This document shows, piece by piece, positions 23,922 through 35,636 of a stretch of DNA of 64,000 nt. Below the pieces are notes generated by a model that was given only the letters and a program-made list of their open reading frames with translations, did not search any database and was not told the origin of the DNA. Within the stretch, counting starts at the first letter, position 1, and the number at the start of each line of letters is the position of its first letter. The position numbers were made by a program, and so were the translations under genes. Source of the DNA: Sanguinoderma infundibulare (taxonomy: Eukaryota; Basidiomycota; Agaricomycetes; Polyporales; Polyporaceae); contig JAVLRN010000010.1 of assembly GCA_032821775.1 (NCBI GenBank), positions 1,116,001-1,180,000 on the forward strand. Reading direction: 5' to 3'.

Positions 23922-24391
23922 GATAGCCGTTGCGGCTGACGAGGTGGTGCGGTACACAGCACAAGGAGAGTTGTTGCTCCCCGACGCATGTCGGACTCGT
24001 TGCAAGTGGGGCGAGAGGCCGAAATTATGTTCCCGGTATCCAATCCACCACACATCTTGCAAACATGGTTCACGTTCACGTATACATACATAATAGTACC
24101 CAGCGCTCTCCGCCAATTCCCGTTCTCGTTCCTATTATGCGTCACACTTCTGAGGCCTTCTATTTACCTGGTTTCCTCTCAATTTCGAGCTCCAATTCTA
24201 CAATTTGTCATGTTCTCGTTCATTCACAATGGGAGTTGAGGACCACCGAAAATCTACGGCACGTGCCCGGTGGCTCGCACCAAGAAAGGCATTGCCCGCA
24301 CCTCGTCCTCATATAATTGAGGAGGGCGGTCTCCGCACCTTGTTCGACTCTGTCCTTCGTCCAGCATCGTCCCCTCAGTGCTCATCCAGCC
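23922..24391. other. Intergenic, upstream of the gene at 24392
   Basis: Pyrimidine-rich stretches lie close to the ATG at 24392, as is common in fungal promoters. No gene was seen. Confidence 0.4.
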
Positions 24392-26050
24392 ATGTCTGCT
24401 TCACTCGATTTTCTTATCCAGCGTATCAATAATACTAGTTCTCCCCCAGATGAAACCCCTGACGTTCCAAGCATGTCGCGCCAATCTAGCACCCAACCTC
24501 AGGGCAGCGAGGAGATTCGAGCTGAGCCAGGTATGTATGAACTTATACTTCTGTCGGACTCATTCCAGACATTGATTCTTTGCCACATTCCAATCTAGCT
24601 TTCCAACAGCCATTCTCACCGATGTTCGACAGGGAACCGAGGGACATTCCCATGTCCACCGGCCTCGACGGGCTCCTTTCGATGACATCAGGCGCGGGAG
24701 AGAAACATGGCCGTGATGAAGATGTGGATGCAGATTATTCAAACCGTACCCCTGGGCCGGTCTTACGTTCATTCGCCCTCGAGCGATGCAAGCAGGCCCA
24801 CCTCGACAATAGGCAGACTGCCATTGTTGAGGAATTTTCCGAGGTTTGTGATTTGATGTAAAATCTGCAGATCGCGCTCACCATCCCCAATGGACAGTTG
24901 GGTCCAATCCAGATGCTTATCGACCTCAAGGTCTCATTCTTGGAGCATGAGAACGAGATACTCCGGCGTTTTTTCCTCACATATGAAAGGAGTCCCGAGT
25001 TTGCGGTATGCACTTTCACTTCTGATCTGATTCCCCTCCCCATTGGGAGCATCTTGTGCAGGTTACTAAATGCCTACTAGGCTCGAATCCGCAACATAGT
25101 CGCTGCAGTGTTGTTCGCCCACAATGTCCCGGCATATGTCGCCAATGTTACAGAGTCAATTGCGGTAAGTAACGCGTACAACCACATGTTTTAGTCCTCA
25201 CCAGCGGGTCCACATTCATTTGCCCCAGGAATATATTGAAGACCATCTCGACGCTGTGTTGCTGCCCGAGCAGTGCACCCATGACCCTGTCCACTGGGGA
25301 ATGGTCAAGAGTGCAATCGCCGAGGAGTGTACCAGTATTCGGAACACAATGAAGACCAAGGTCAGTCAGTTCCCTTTCCTGGCAAGTCTGACCATTCGGA
25401 AAACGTGCACCTTCTCACTCCCTGGGGCAGATTGATGCGAGCATCAAGTCGAAGCTAGACATCTATGGCCTCACGAACACAATCCTGATTTACAATATGA
25501 AGCCGAAGAGCGAACACTGGGGCAGGCTTGCCTTCTTGGTGCGTCCCCTTGTCTATTACTATGCTTGTTGGTGCCTCCAGCGTACACGACTGATCCCACT
25601 TCCTGTGGCTGCCGCTCAGCGCCATGCCGCTCTCCAATTCAAGATGGACAAGCACGCAATCGAGCGTCCGCAGGGCTCCAAGTCTTACACCTTTTGGAAC
25701 TATGTCGATGACAAGCTCAAGGAGATTCGGACTTCTCTCAAGACCGCTCATCCGCACAATGTCAATGCAAGGAAGCGGGAGCAGACCAAGTATGTCGTAT
25801 CTATTGCTGCTCAAGGCCTCCGTATTGATCACCGATATTCGGTGTTGGAATGTCTCATTTCAGTTTTTTCGCAGGCGTCCTCGAAGCTGATATCAATCAG
25901 TTTCCCATCAAGTCCGGCGGTGTTGCACAGCATGTGTACACCGACGACAAGCTCAAGGCAATCCAGGTCACCATGCAGAAGCTCGTCATGTCTTTCGTCG
26001 TGGACGACACGCCGCAAGGTGGTGAGAAGCAGCCTGAAGCGGATGTCTGA
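24392..26050 (+). CDS. Agaricomycete protein of unknown function, 8 exons
   Basis: Exons: 24392-24530, 24599-24843, 24871-25005, 25081-25164, 25229-25360, 25431-25538, 25620-25789 and 25864-26050. They sum to 1200 nt, 399 residues, one frame. The protein starts MSASLDFLIQRI, has a disordered N-terminal third, then an all-helical body (IQMLIDLKVSFLEHENEIL, FWNYVDDKLKEIRTSLK, GVLEADINQF). The layout resembles a gene family often found in many copies in mushroom genomes; that is recollection, not a search. No catalytic motif is visible. The second intron is only 27 nt and, if not removed, gives a TAA stop, so that junction deserves checking. It is the first intact gene after the block of broken copies. 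Confidence 0.7.
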
Positions 26051-26639
26051 CGTCCGCGCCCGATACGTACGTACTGTAACTCGAGCACCGTCCTCGTCGA
26101 ATCTCACTATTCGCGCATTCATCTCGCGTCCCCATGCACGCCCTCCCCTCCTTCGACAATCTCCCTCCTGCCTCCTTCTCCCCAGTCCCCTCCGGCGCCA
26201 TGCCGTCCCTCCAGTCCACTCCCGCCCATCCATCCCATCTTCTCGATCGCCCCCACATCGGTTTGCCGAGGCTCGGTGAGACACGGTGCTGTGAGTTCTT
26301 CCCCATATGTACGCCCGGCGATCGTTCATCGATCGAACCTGCCCTCCGAGCCCCGTTCTGTTTCCATGCTTATTAATACGTAATAATACACTGTCTTTGA
26401 GTTTACCAATGAATGTTCTTATATTCTTGAACACCTGCGAGTTGTAACGACATGCGTGGAAGTGCATGAGCAGCGGATGTACAAAAAAATATAAATATAC
26501 AGCAGAAGCGCGAGAGCAGAACCCGGAATCCCAAAAATGGCCCCAGGATGCACATATCAATATCATACAGTGTCTATACTGGACAGACCTATTGACGGAC
26601 ATCACATCCATATTGGCCACATGACATGGGGATCAGCTT
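26051..26639. other. 3' flank of the unknown gene
   Basis: Probably 3' UTR and spacer. A pyrimidine-rich plus-strand ORF (26134-26376) has no recognisable pattern and I left it out. Confidence 0.4.
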
Positions 26640-26867
26640 GTCTGACAGGGGCCTGTAGACGGTGTCATGACCGGGCTTGATATCATGTCTGGCGCGATAA
26701 GCCGATGAGGTCAGCGCCATACCTTGCCAGGAGGTCCCCATCACCCGGTGGTGTAGCTACCTAGAACCAAATACAAATAAACAGGCTATTGTGCTATTGT
26801 GCTAAGTCTGGACAATAGGCTATAGACACAATACTGTATCTAAAAATAGCACAATACTGTTAAAGTG

Positions 26868-26889
26868 CTCATTGTCCTTGGACAATGAG
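26868..26889. repeat. Perfect 10-bp-arm palindrome
   Basis: Arms CTCATTGTCC and GGACAATGAG are separated by two bases. It lies within the AT-rich remnant and could form a hairpin in RNA, for example in an LTR. Confidence 0.8.
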
Positions 26890-27126
26890 TATATACAGGC
26901 TGTGAGAAATAATCCTATGGACAATAAAGGAATAAACAATAGTCCACCAATCAGCATGGGAATAACATATCCATACCATGAAATATGCACAATCATAGTG
27001 CTATATACCTGAGAATATTCTCAAGTACAATAGGCTAGGATAAAAGTTATCCTCAAACAATTAAGTATGAGGAATAATAGGTCAAAGTTTGTAGTGTGGG
27101 AATGTTCAAAGGATAAAAGGATAGAG

Positions 27127-27164
27127 TATAATAGTCATTCCCAAATATAATAGTCATTCCCAAA
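27127..27164 (+). repeat. Two tandem copies of a 19-bp unit
   Basis: The unit TATAATAGTCATTCCCAAA occurs twice without a gap inside the AT-rich remnant. Confidence 0.85.
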
Positions 27165-27780
27165 TAACAATAAAGTCCCATCATACAAAAAAAGAAAAAC
27201 CTGCGCTGACTGAGCATGTGCACAGTAATATGTATCAGTCATCATGCTTGAACCTTAGTCAGCCCTTTTCAGGTCATGTGCCGAGAACCAAATCATCTGT
27301 GCACCATAGCAAATGAATAGAGAGTACATGTAGAGTCCATGCTAGATCGTGTTGCGCCTGGCACGCATCCTGCGCCTTGAGCTCTCGCCTTCCTCACCAG
27401 GTTCTTCCTGGACTGACTCCCTGTCCTCCCTTCGCCCCGGCAGCTCTCTGAACCTAAAGATAGGCTCTTCAGAGCCAAGGCAGTTCCAGTGCTGAACCGG
27501 CTCTCCTACCAGCCTGTACCTGTCCAACAGATCAGTCATACACCGCGTATGACAGTGCTCACCTGGCACCTTCTGACCAGTGTGCATGTCAGTAACTACA
27601 TTGTTCTTGCTTGCTGTTGCTCATGGTTGTTACTGTTGGTTATCTGCTTGCTAGTTGTAGCTACAGCAATGTATTAGTTACCCTCAATACCAGCTTTTCA
27701 TGCATATCTTCAATGTGGTGTGTGCAAGTTCTGGACAGCCCAGCAAATCTCTGAGATACTGAACCTGTAGTCCTGCATTA

Positions 27781-27845
27781 GGAAGGATTAGGGGTAAATT
27801 AGCACTATTGTAGGGAAGGATTAGGATAAAGTAGCACTACTGTAG
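27781..27845 (+). repeat. Imperfect tandem repeat, about 33-bp unit
   Basis: Two units beginning GGAAGGATTAGG and ending CACTA-TGTAG lie side by side near the right edge of the AT-rich remnant. Confidence 0.75.
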
Positions 27846-28002
27846 CCATTTTATCTCTAACAAAAAAGGGGACCTCCCTAACCTTAGGGAGCAGTTAGGC
27901 TAATGTTCCCTAACTCACTATTGCTTCTTATTTAGAATTATTTAGAATTAATTCCTACTTTTTAGTTGTATTTCCACCAAATTAGCCTGGGGAGGTTTTT
28001 CC

Positions 28003-28270
28003 AGAGTCGCCGCGTGGACACGCTCCTTCTGGCTCTACTGTGTTTCTCGTGCTCTCAATATTTATATAGTGCACACACTCGTTTATCCACCGCTCCTTTC
28101 GCTGTCCTCTCATTCATTGTGTATCACTACTCACGCATGTCGCTCATTTGTATCATACTTGTAATCTATGCGCAATCAGATTATGTCGATCGTCCATTTG
28201 AACGGCGTCAGAGTGCCATTCGTTCTCCCTCGTTCACGTTTTCACCAGAGATGCAGATTTCTATTCGAGC
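28003..28270 (+). repeat. Copy of the FunK1 gene 3' flank
   Basis: From a GGCTCTACTGTGTT motif through ATATTTATATAG and on toward the end of the stretch, the sequence parallels 37778-37990, just downstream of the FunK1 gene. The coding part expected upstream is absent and the AT-rich remnant sits there instead. Confidence 0.65.
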
Positions 28271-29096
28271 GGTACGGCAAGCTAAGGGTTGAACTCAATC
28301 TCAGGCGTCAGCCGCATGTCAGGGGCTCGTCCAGAACCTGAGGTGAGCTTACCCATTCAACCATCACATCAAGCGAGAGAGGTTTTGAGGATATACTGTT
28401 GAAGTGGTTTGTCATATGATTGTGTTGGACTGGACTGACACCAAGCCAGTACTATCTCCAACATATTCTGAGTGTCTAATTGCTAGGAAGACTGCAGCTC
28501 AAGTTCGGCTCGTTGCTGAACCAGCCGGGGGGGGGCGGTGGCTTTGCCAGCAGTTATGCAACACGGCTTCGCACTTGAGTAATTCATATCTACACGGCTT
28601 TCGGCTGTCTGGGTTATATGCACACCTGTTTCACAGTACTACTTGTATTTGTTCCCTCTCTGAGGCTAGCTATATGAGTTGGCCGATGCGGCCAAGTTGA
28701 GGGATCCACCGAGTATACGGACGGTGGCGCCGTGTGTTCCGCAATGACGTAATGCTGCCGCTCGCCTCCGGGCCGATCGTTGATGAATCTCTTCTCTTCC
28801 ACCGCGAATTCATACCTGAAAGTCACCAGGCGAAGCTGGACATATGTTTTCCAGACAATACATCAGCATTGATGTGAGTCCAATATTCGTACACCGACCA
28901 CGTTCGTTCCAGGCAAAGAGAGTCGCCAGCTCCCAGCCGGACCCATGACGGTGACATGTCAAAGTCGTGCTACCCCGTTAAGCCCCACCCGCAGTCAAGT
29001 ACACCATATATCAACACCGGACCCACCGTGTGCACAGTCAAACACATATACCTTCCCACCACGATCCCCAACATATGCCCACCCAGATGACTTAAC
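28271..29096. other. Intergenic; possible gene remnant near 28.7-28.86 kb
   Basis: A plus-strand reading at about 28.72-28.87 kb (VMLPLASGPIVDESLLFHRE...) looks protein-like but has no start or partners. Otherwise nothing was recognised. Confidence 0.3.
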
Positions 29097-29898
29097 ATGC
29101 ACCCTCTAACTCACGGCCTGACGCTCTCCTTCCGCGACGACAGCCCATTCAGCTCCGCGGTGCTCAACGCCGACACCGGCGAGCAGCTGTACTCGATCTC
29201 GACCCAGAGGAGCAAAACCGCGCGCAACACGACGATCCGCAACGGCCGCGGCGAGCCCGTCGCGGCGCGCGAGCAAAGCTGGTGGCCGGGCGGGCGGGGG
29301 TACGACAACGTCACGCTGCACCGGCGGAGGTTTGCTCTCGAGCAGTGGCTGCCTAGGAGGAAAAAGGCGTTTTTCTCCAGGTGCGTCTGGGATGAGTGTG
29401 ATATGAACGTCGACTGCTGACCGCCTTCCGTGAACACAGCGTGTGGCTGCTCCCTGGACCTGATAAGGAGGTGTACCACTGGCACAGCGAAGGAAATGCG
29501 TTTAAGGTACGCAGGCTCCTTCTTGTCCGTATTCATCTCTCGTGACGTATGCGCTACATCAGCTCGTCGACCCGGGAACGGACGAAACGCTCGCGCAGTC
29601 GCACTCCAGCTGCTGCTCGAGCGGCACGAAGCTGTCCCTCGATGTCAGCGCTGATGCGCTCCCAATGCTCGACACCATCCTCCTCTCATTCATCGTCCTC
29701 GAAGGCTCGCGCACCGCGCCCGTCTGCACGGACGGCAGTCGGAAGGCCAGGGGCAGCGGCGCACGCTCGCCTCACAGCTTCCAGCACGCGCGCAAGGAAG
29801 CCGAGTTGATCTTCAAAGGAGTGGAACGGATCGGGAAGTCGGGGCCGGATGCCGAGTCGGACTTGACGGCGGGTATGCTGCGCAGTCTGAGTTACTGA
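29097..29898 (+). CDS. DUF6593 protein, copy 1
   Basis: Exons 29097-29380, 29440-29506 and 29563-29898 give 228 residues. The three-exon plan is shared by all intact copies in the window: exon 1 carries LTLSFRDDSPFSSAVLN...TGEQLYSI and ends at WLPRRKKAFFS, exon 2 is short with a K-E-V-Y-H-W core, and exon 3 carries MLDTILLSFIVLEGSR. This copy has a longer C-terminal tail than the others. The domain resembles tubby-like/phospholipid-scramblase folds in layout; its function is unknown and I infer none. No signal peptide or membrane segment was seen. Confidence 0.8.
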
Positions 29899-30057
29899 AA
29901 AAGGGGACGGACCCCTGCACTCGGACCGTCGGGTGGGGACGCAGAGGTGGTTTTCCTGTCCAAGTCCATTTGTAATCTTGCCCTGTATGCGGCGCTCAAA
30001 ACACTTTTCATTGCTCGTCCTCGCACTCTCCAACACGACGACACCCGTCTCTGGCAT

Positions 30058-30731
30058 GAACATGTCGTTCCTAACAGATAACTTCGTCCACTCCATCGTC
30101 AAACTCCGGGTCGGGCGAGCACCTCGACGACATCTCGACCATCCAATCAAGCTCAAACACAACACGACGATCGTCCGCGGCGTGCGAGGAGGCGGAGAGG
30201 TCATCGCGACGTGGGACTAAAAACAGTTGGGAACGACACGATCTCGCGTGGGAGAGAGACCCGTAAGCTTTCAGATTAGCTGTCGAGGAAGGGCATGTTC
30301 ACAAGGTGTGCATATATACAACTTGTGGGGTTTGGAGGAAGCAGCACTCACCTAGTGTGTATAGAGGACGTGGACCCTGGAAGCTTCCAGGAAACGTGCC
30401 GATGGATCTTCCGAGTTCGCCGAGGTATGCGGTATCGCAACGCACGACCGTCACTGACGCGTACGTTGGAACTATCCCGTGGATGGTCGATCGGTCCCGT
30501 CCCACAGCTGATCCACGACGACACCAACACCACCGTCGCAGAATCGCACCACGAATAGGCCAAAGGCACGCCTGGCGGTGAGTGCAGATGTCGCGCACAT
30601 GACGGATACAGATCCTGTCTTGCCGTCTTTCGTGATTCTTGAGGGGCGGCGACGCAAGTGCACGATTGCCGATACGTTTGACGGCCCGAGGGGTGCCTAC
30701 GCTATGGCGATCGGTGAGGTGAAGTTGTAGT
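30058..30731 (+). pseudogene. DUF6593 copy 2, degraded
   Basis: The start MNMSFLTDNFVHSIV matches the family opening, and NTTIVRG, GGEVIATWD follows in a second frame before a stop. After about 350 bp without coding character, the family ending appears (RLAVSADVAHMTDTDPVLP then SFVILEGRRR) up to TAG at about 30729-30731. The middle exon is missing or unrecognisable and several frame changes are needed, so this is a dead tandem copy next to copy 1. Confidence 0.7.
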
Positions 30732-31014
30732 TGTGGTTGTCGTCGGGCTACATTACGGATGAAGAGCTGCTTCATGGCGGGTGGCATTGGGAATAATGTT
30801 CCGATATCCGGATAGACGAACTGCTTGCCATCGGATAATCAACTGGGACTGGTAAGAGGTTGGAGTGGCACCGTGTTTCGCGGTGGTGAATGTCTCCGCT
30901 TCGCGGGATTGGCCAGTCTACCGGCTCAGCGTGCCGGGTCCATTGCGGGGGAAAGCTTAGCGCGAATACATAGTTGAGAATACCTCAACTACTGACCTAT
31001 CTCCTGCTTGACAT

Positions 31015-31420
31015 GAACATGGGCGAGACGACGGATTTAGTCATGTTGTTCCTGAACGATAACCCCGTGAGCTCGGACGTGGTGAATGCCATGTCTGGAG
31101 AGACGTTATACAGCATCATGACAGACGTTCGTGGGTTGAAGACAGGTACGACAGTCGTACGCGACGCGCACGCCTAGCTATTCGCCGAATAGCAGAAGTT
31201 GTTCGGGACAGATTACATTACGCTCCACGGCGAAGGGTGCAAGCTGTCCGGGTGGCTGCGGAGGAAGAATATATTCTTGAAGTTAGTTCACAAGTTTATA
31301 TGCGATGAATAACGGCATCGATAGCTCACCTAGAGCGCGTATGCTTACACCGCACGGGTGCTAATCGCACCGGATGGGGAAGCATTCCGCTGGAAAGAAA
31401 AGGCGAGGACGTTAGAGGTC
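31015..31420 (+). pseudogene. DUF6593 copy 3, two nonsense codons
   Basis: Exon 1 reads from the ATG at 31021 (MGETTDLVMLFLNDNPV) with SGETLYSIMTD as in other copies. Two TAG codons follow ten and fifteen codons after the middle of the exon (about 31177 and 31192), in frame with DYITLHGEG and WLRRKN downstream. Both stops are one C:G-to-T:A step from the residues expected there (Gln and Trp). Exon 2 (VLIAPDGEAFRWKEKARTLE) ends at a GTCAGT donor. The third exon is not recognisable, so the copy is truncated as well as interrupted. Confidence 0.75.
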
Positions 31421-32696
31421 AGTGTCCACCAGGGGAGCCTCCAGCCTAGTGGCGCCGAGAGGAATTGGGGCGGACGAGCGCGGCCAGGGGTGCAGCATAC
31501 ACGGCGTCTGAAATGGCGAATTTGTCCTCCCGAGCGACCGAAACGTAAAGGGAATAGTGTCCGAGTTGACAGATACATGTACAGTTCGCCCTGGGAGGTC
31601 TGAGGAGGGACCAGGGCTGGGCTGGACTGTCAGACGACAAGATGTTCAGGACAATGATGCACTCGTGTCATAGTTCCTTCCATCCGAATCCAAAGCCGGT
31701 GTCTTGTAGGGAAATTGAAAGGCGGCGTCAAGGAGCCCTCGTGCATCTATGTCCTCCCACGCAGTCAAAGGAAGGCCGGCGGTAGTCGGAAAGCGGTCAC
31801 CTGCACGGAGAGGACGCCAGAGAAGACCATGAAAGTTCAGGAGTATGAACGAGTGGTCGGCTGCTGTTTGAGTCGATACTGATGCATCATGGCTCGAATG
31901 TCGCAGATCTTTGCGAAACCGTCCAAGCTGTCATCGATAAGTGAGGTTACAAGTCATCGATTTGGGCGTCTAATCTGCATGGACCCCTCCGCCGCGGCGG
32001 TCCACCTGGTTGAACTGAACCGTCATCTGCATCCAAGCCGACTGCCACAGACCACCTACCGGCACACCAGTGCTTGTATTGACATGCCTTACTTGTACCA
32101 CTAGGAGACTCGCTGGATAAGTAGTAGAGAGCTGGTGTCGTACTTGTGAGTGTTAAACACGCTAACTTGCGCATTCGCTGTCTGACCTATTTTTGGTTGA
32201 TGGTCACTGGCCACGGGTGCAGAGGATTGCTCCATGCGCACGTTCGTGAGGAGCGTGTGCTGCTGCCAGATGAGTGACGTCTTTCCGCCCATGATGATGC
32301 AGAGCCTTTGTGGACGTACCGCATCAATCTCTCGGATCTTGCGTTTCAAAATATGAATGGTGCACACGAATTCCGGACGATAGGGGCGCACGCCCTGCAG
32401 TTCCCTTGCAGAACGTGCTTCTCCGCAGGCACGATGTCATTTCATCGTCGGTTTTAGGACGTTGTCAGCATCATACGAGGCCATTCCAGAGGGTAAGTAC
32501 TTATTAATTGGATAGCGCAGCGCAGCGGCAAATCGAGCTTTGTAGCCTCCCATTTCCCGATAAATTCTAGATCTGAGTTTCCGCGCATAAAACGGCCCCG
32601 TCCAAAACGCCGCCTTCGAGTCTCCCTCCTCGTTGAACATCCCACGCGTTCGACGCCGACCACGCCCCGAGCTTCTGACCCCGGGATCGTGCAGAT
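31421..32696. other. Intergenic
   Basis: No gene was recognised. The last 200 bp before 32697 presumably hold the acid phosphatase promoter. Confidence 0.4.
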
Positions 32697-34690
32697 ATGC
32701 GTGCAGCGCTCCTCGGATCAACGCTCGCGTTCGCGACCTCTGCTTTCGCTGCCATCGCACAGACCTTCCAGCCGGCCGCTACGTCTCCCGAATCCTCGTC
32801 AGGCAACTACACTGGCCAGTCCAATGGCACAATCTCCAATGGACCCCTCGTTGCCGGAAAGGTTTTCGATCGCTTCATCCAGATCTGGCTCGAGAACACC
32901 GACTGTGAGTATCTTACCCCCTTCACCCAATCTCGCGTCGCGTATTTCCCATCATCGATATCCCGGGCGCGTGCCTGTAGATCGGACGCTGATTTGGTCC
33001 CCAATCTCGCGCTTTGCCTCCAGTCGCTACCGCCGCGTCGTCCGTAGTCTTCCAAAACCTCACCAAGCAGGGCCTCTTGCTCGACGCGTTCTACGCCATC
33101 ACACACCCTTCTGAGCCCAACTACATCGCTTCTGTCGGAGGTGACATCTTCGGTGCCGACAGTGACAACTTCTGTGAGTGCAAATATGCGCGTTGATCTC
33201 CCATATGTTAACCACTACTCCATGTGCGCGCGCCAAGCCCAAATTCCCCAGAACATCTCATCTGTCGTTGACCTCCTCGAGGAGAAGAACGTTTCATGGG
33301 CGTCCTGTAAGTGCGATTTGCCTCCGTTGGTCAGTGGACAACCGACGTTCATGTTGTTCAGACCAGGAGAATATGCCTTACGATGCGTACACGGGCTTCA
33401 ATTACACTCAGAAGAACTACCTGAGTGAGTTGTTCCTGCATATATCGAACATCTATTACAGACGACCCTGATATCATGCTGGTATGCAGCCGGCAACGGC
33501 ACCTACACGTACTACGTGCGCAAGCACAACCCGCTTATCATCTATAACTCGGTTGCGAACGTTTCCAGTCGTGCGCTCCGTATCCGTAACTGTGAGTATC
33601 TTCTAACGTTGTATCGAGGTCTAGTACAGCGATTTGACGTGCGCGTTTGCTAGTCAACGACTTCGCGGCCGACCTCAAGGCCAATGCGATTCCTCAATGG
33701 AGCTTCATTACGCCCAACTTGGTCGACGATGTGCGTTGCGACCAACACAGAAGTACTGATACGCCTCATGATTAACATTTGTGGCACTTTCCTTGCCCAG
33801 GCACATGACACGACGATTGACTTTGCCAGCGCCTGGCTCAACTTCTGGCTGGTCCCCCTCCTGAACGACGCCAATTTCAACAACAACAGGACACTCATCT
33901 TCCTCACTTTCGATGAGAACGAAAGTGCGTTGCCACACGCCACTGCGCATTCATACAGCTAACATGCTCGCTCCCGGCGTCCAGCGTACACGATCAACAA
34001 CCGCATCTACACGCTCGTGCTCGGCAACGGCCTCCCTGCGAACCTCCGGGGCACGATTGACTCGACGTTCTACACGCACTACACCGCGCTCTCGACCGTG
34101 CAGGCCAACTGGGGCCTCAAGTCGCTTGGCCGGGGGGACACGAACGCGACGCTCAACAACGTCCTCGACTTCGTCGCCAGCCAGACCAACTGGACCAACA
34201 ACGGCATCTCGGGCAACTCCACCAGCATCCGTACGTCCCTCCGCCCTCCTTCTTCTCTCACACCTCACCACTGTTGATGCTAACCTCGTGCGACGCATGA
34301 ACAGCCCTCCTGAACATCACGGGGACGATCCCTGGCCCGCTCAACGTCGAGTACTACGTGCCTTTCACCGCGCCCAACACGTCCGGCGTCGGCGCCGGGG
34401 GCGGCGGTGTGTTTGTCTCCCCGCTCCTCAACACATCCTTCACCGCCGACAAGGCGCCCGCGCCCGTGAACCTTACCGCGTCCGGGCAGCAGGACCCGTG
34501 GCTGACCGACCCTGGGTTCAACTACGCGAACGGGACGGAGGTGATCGTGTCGGCGACGGCGTCGGGCACGGCGCCCGCGTCGTCGGGCAAGAACGCGGCG
34601 GTGGCGCTGCGTATGGGGGCGGGAGCGGGGGCGAGGGAGGCGGTGGTGTGCGTTCTGGGGGTTGTGGTTGGCGTTGTGATGTTGCTTTGA
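32697..34690 (+). CDS. Secreted acid phosphatase (phosphoesterase family), GPI-anchored
   Basis: Nine exons (32697-32904, 33024-33173, 33238-33306, 33362-33424, 33490-33591, 33654-33730, 33801-33924, 33985-34230, 34305-34690) sum to 1425 nt, 474 residues. The N-terminus is a signal peptide (MRAALLGSTLAFATSAFA). The body matches fungal phosphoesterase-type acid phosphatases: FDRFIQIWLENTD, THPSEPNYIASVGGD, DLLEEKNVSWASY, ENMPYDAY, PNLVDDAHDTT and LIFLTFDENE, with metal-binding Asp/Glu/His at those places. N-glycosylation sites are frequent. A Ser/Ala-rich segment and a final hydrophobic tail (VVCVLGVVVGVVMLL) suggest a GPI anchor. It should release phosphate from esters at the cell surface. 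The third exon start is the least certain junction. Confidence 0.88.
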
Positions 34691-35636
34691 GGTGGGGGCG
34701 AATTGACTTGACGTTGCTGGGATGTGACCTTCGTGTGAGCACGTATTACGTGGTATGGGCTGAGTTCGTCTGTGACAGGTGCCTGCACATGCTCTTTGCG
34801 CGGTGCTATGAAAACATCCCCTGGTGCGATTGAACTTTAGATCGCGTTCTCACTGAGTGTCAGCGAGAAACCAATGCTCGCACTACGCTCGCCGGGGAAA
34901 GGGAACGGCGGGTGGCTCCGTGCTGTCAAACTGGGCTATGTTGGCGGAGGAAAGCGCCTCATGCTAGGTACGCGCCGTCTGCGCCTTTACGAGGCATTCC
35001 GGACCGTTGAATCCCAATATCTCTACATATATAGGTTGCACTCGTCATCACGCGCAATATGTAATGCCGGCGTCGCGGAAGTCCTCAATGATATCAACAT
35101 ATACTTGCAGCGCCCTGGATCTGAGGCGTAAAGCCGCACTCACAGGAATGGTCAGCGGCATTGATCGTCCGCGTCAGGTCCTGTAACTCGAAGGTTGTGC
35201 TTGTCACGACAAATATCTCGAGTTTCGAAAGCGTAGGTGCACTGCCAACGGCACTGCTTATTCTAGAAGAGTTGTGATCTGGATACAGAAGATCAGAAGC
35301 ATACTAGGCTGTATGTACGTGCAATATTGCCTCTGGCATCTCGAGGGTTGTTAAAAGTTCCGCGTTTCTTCTGCAGGAAAATGGAAATGGGCGTTCGTGT
35401 ACAATGATTGCTGGTGTGGAGGAAGGAGGCAGCCATGGCGGATTATTGTTCGCCGGTCTAAGTAGGAAGGCCAAGATACAGTACGCATAGCCGAACCCGA
35501 GTTGGAAGGACTTCACGGTGCACTGGAGGAACTATAAGCGCCCATTGCACAGCTCCAGGGCCAGACAGTCACGGGCGGCAAGTTCAACCTTGGCCGTCGC
35601 CATCACCACCCAACCACCCCCCGCCACTAATCGCAA
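34691..35636. other. Intergenic between acid phosphatase and FunK1
   Basis: I see no supported gene. A short plus ORF at 34874 ends at a donor-like site but has no partner exon. The FunK1 promoter presumably lies in the last few hundred bases. Confidence 0.4.

Larger units (their letters stand above)
26640..27985 (-). mobile_element. AT-rich transposon remnant
   Basis: Base composition changes abruptly to AT-rich, unlike the flanks. It contains short tandem repeats (27127-27164, 27781-27845), a perfect palindrome (26868-26889), and a minus-strand ORF (27587-27342) reading LLDRYRLVGEPVQHWNCLG and EEPIFRFRELPGRREDRES. This has the look of the tail of a retroelement polyprotein, but I cannot assign the family. 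No gene of the host type is present. It separates the unknown gene from a copied FunK1 3' flank and may be an insertion. Confidence 0.5.
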
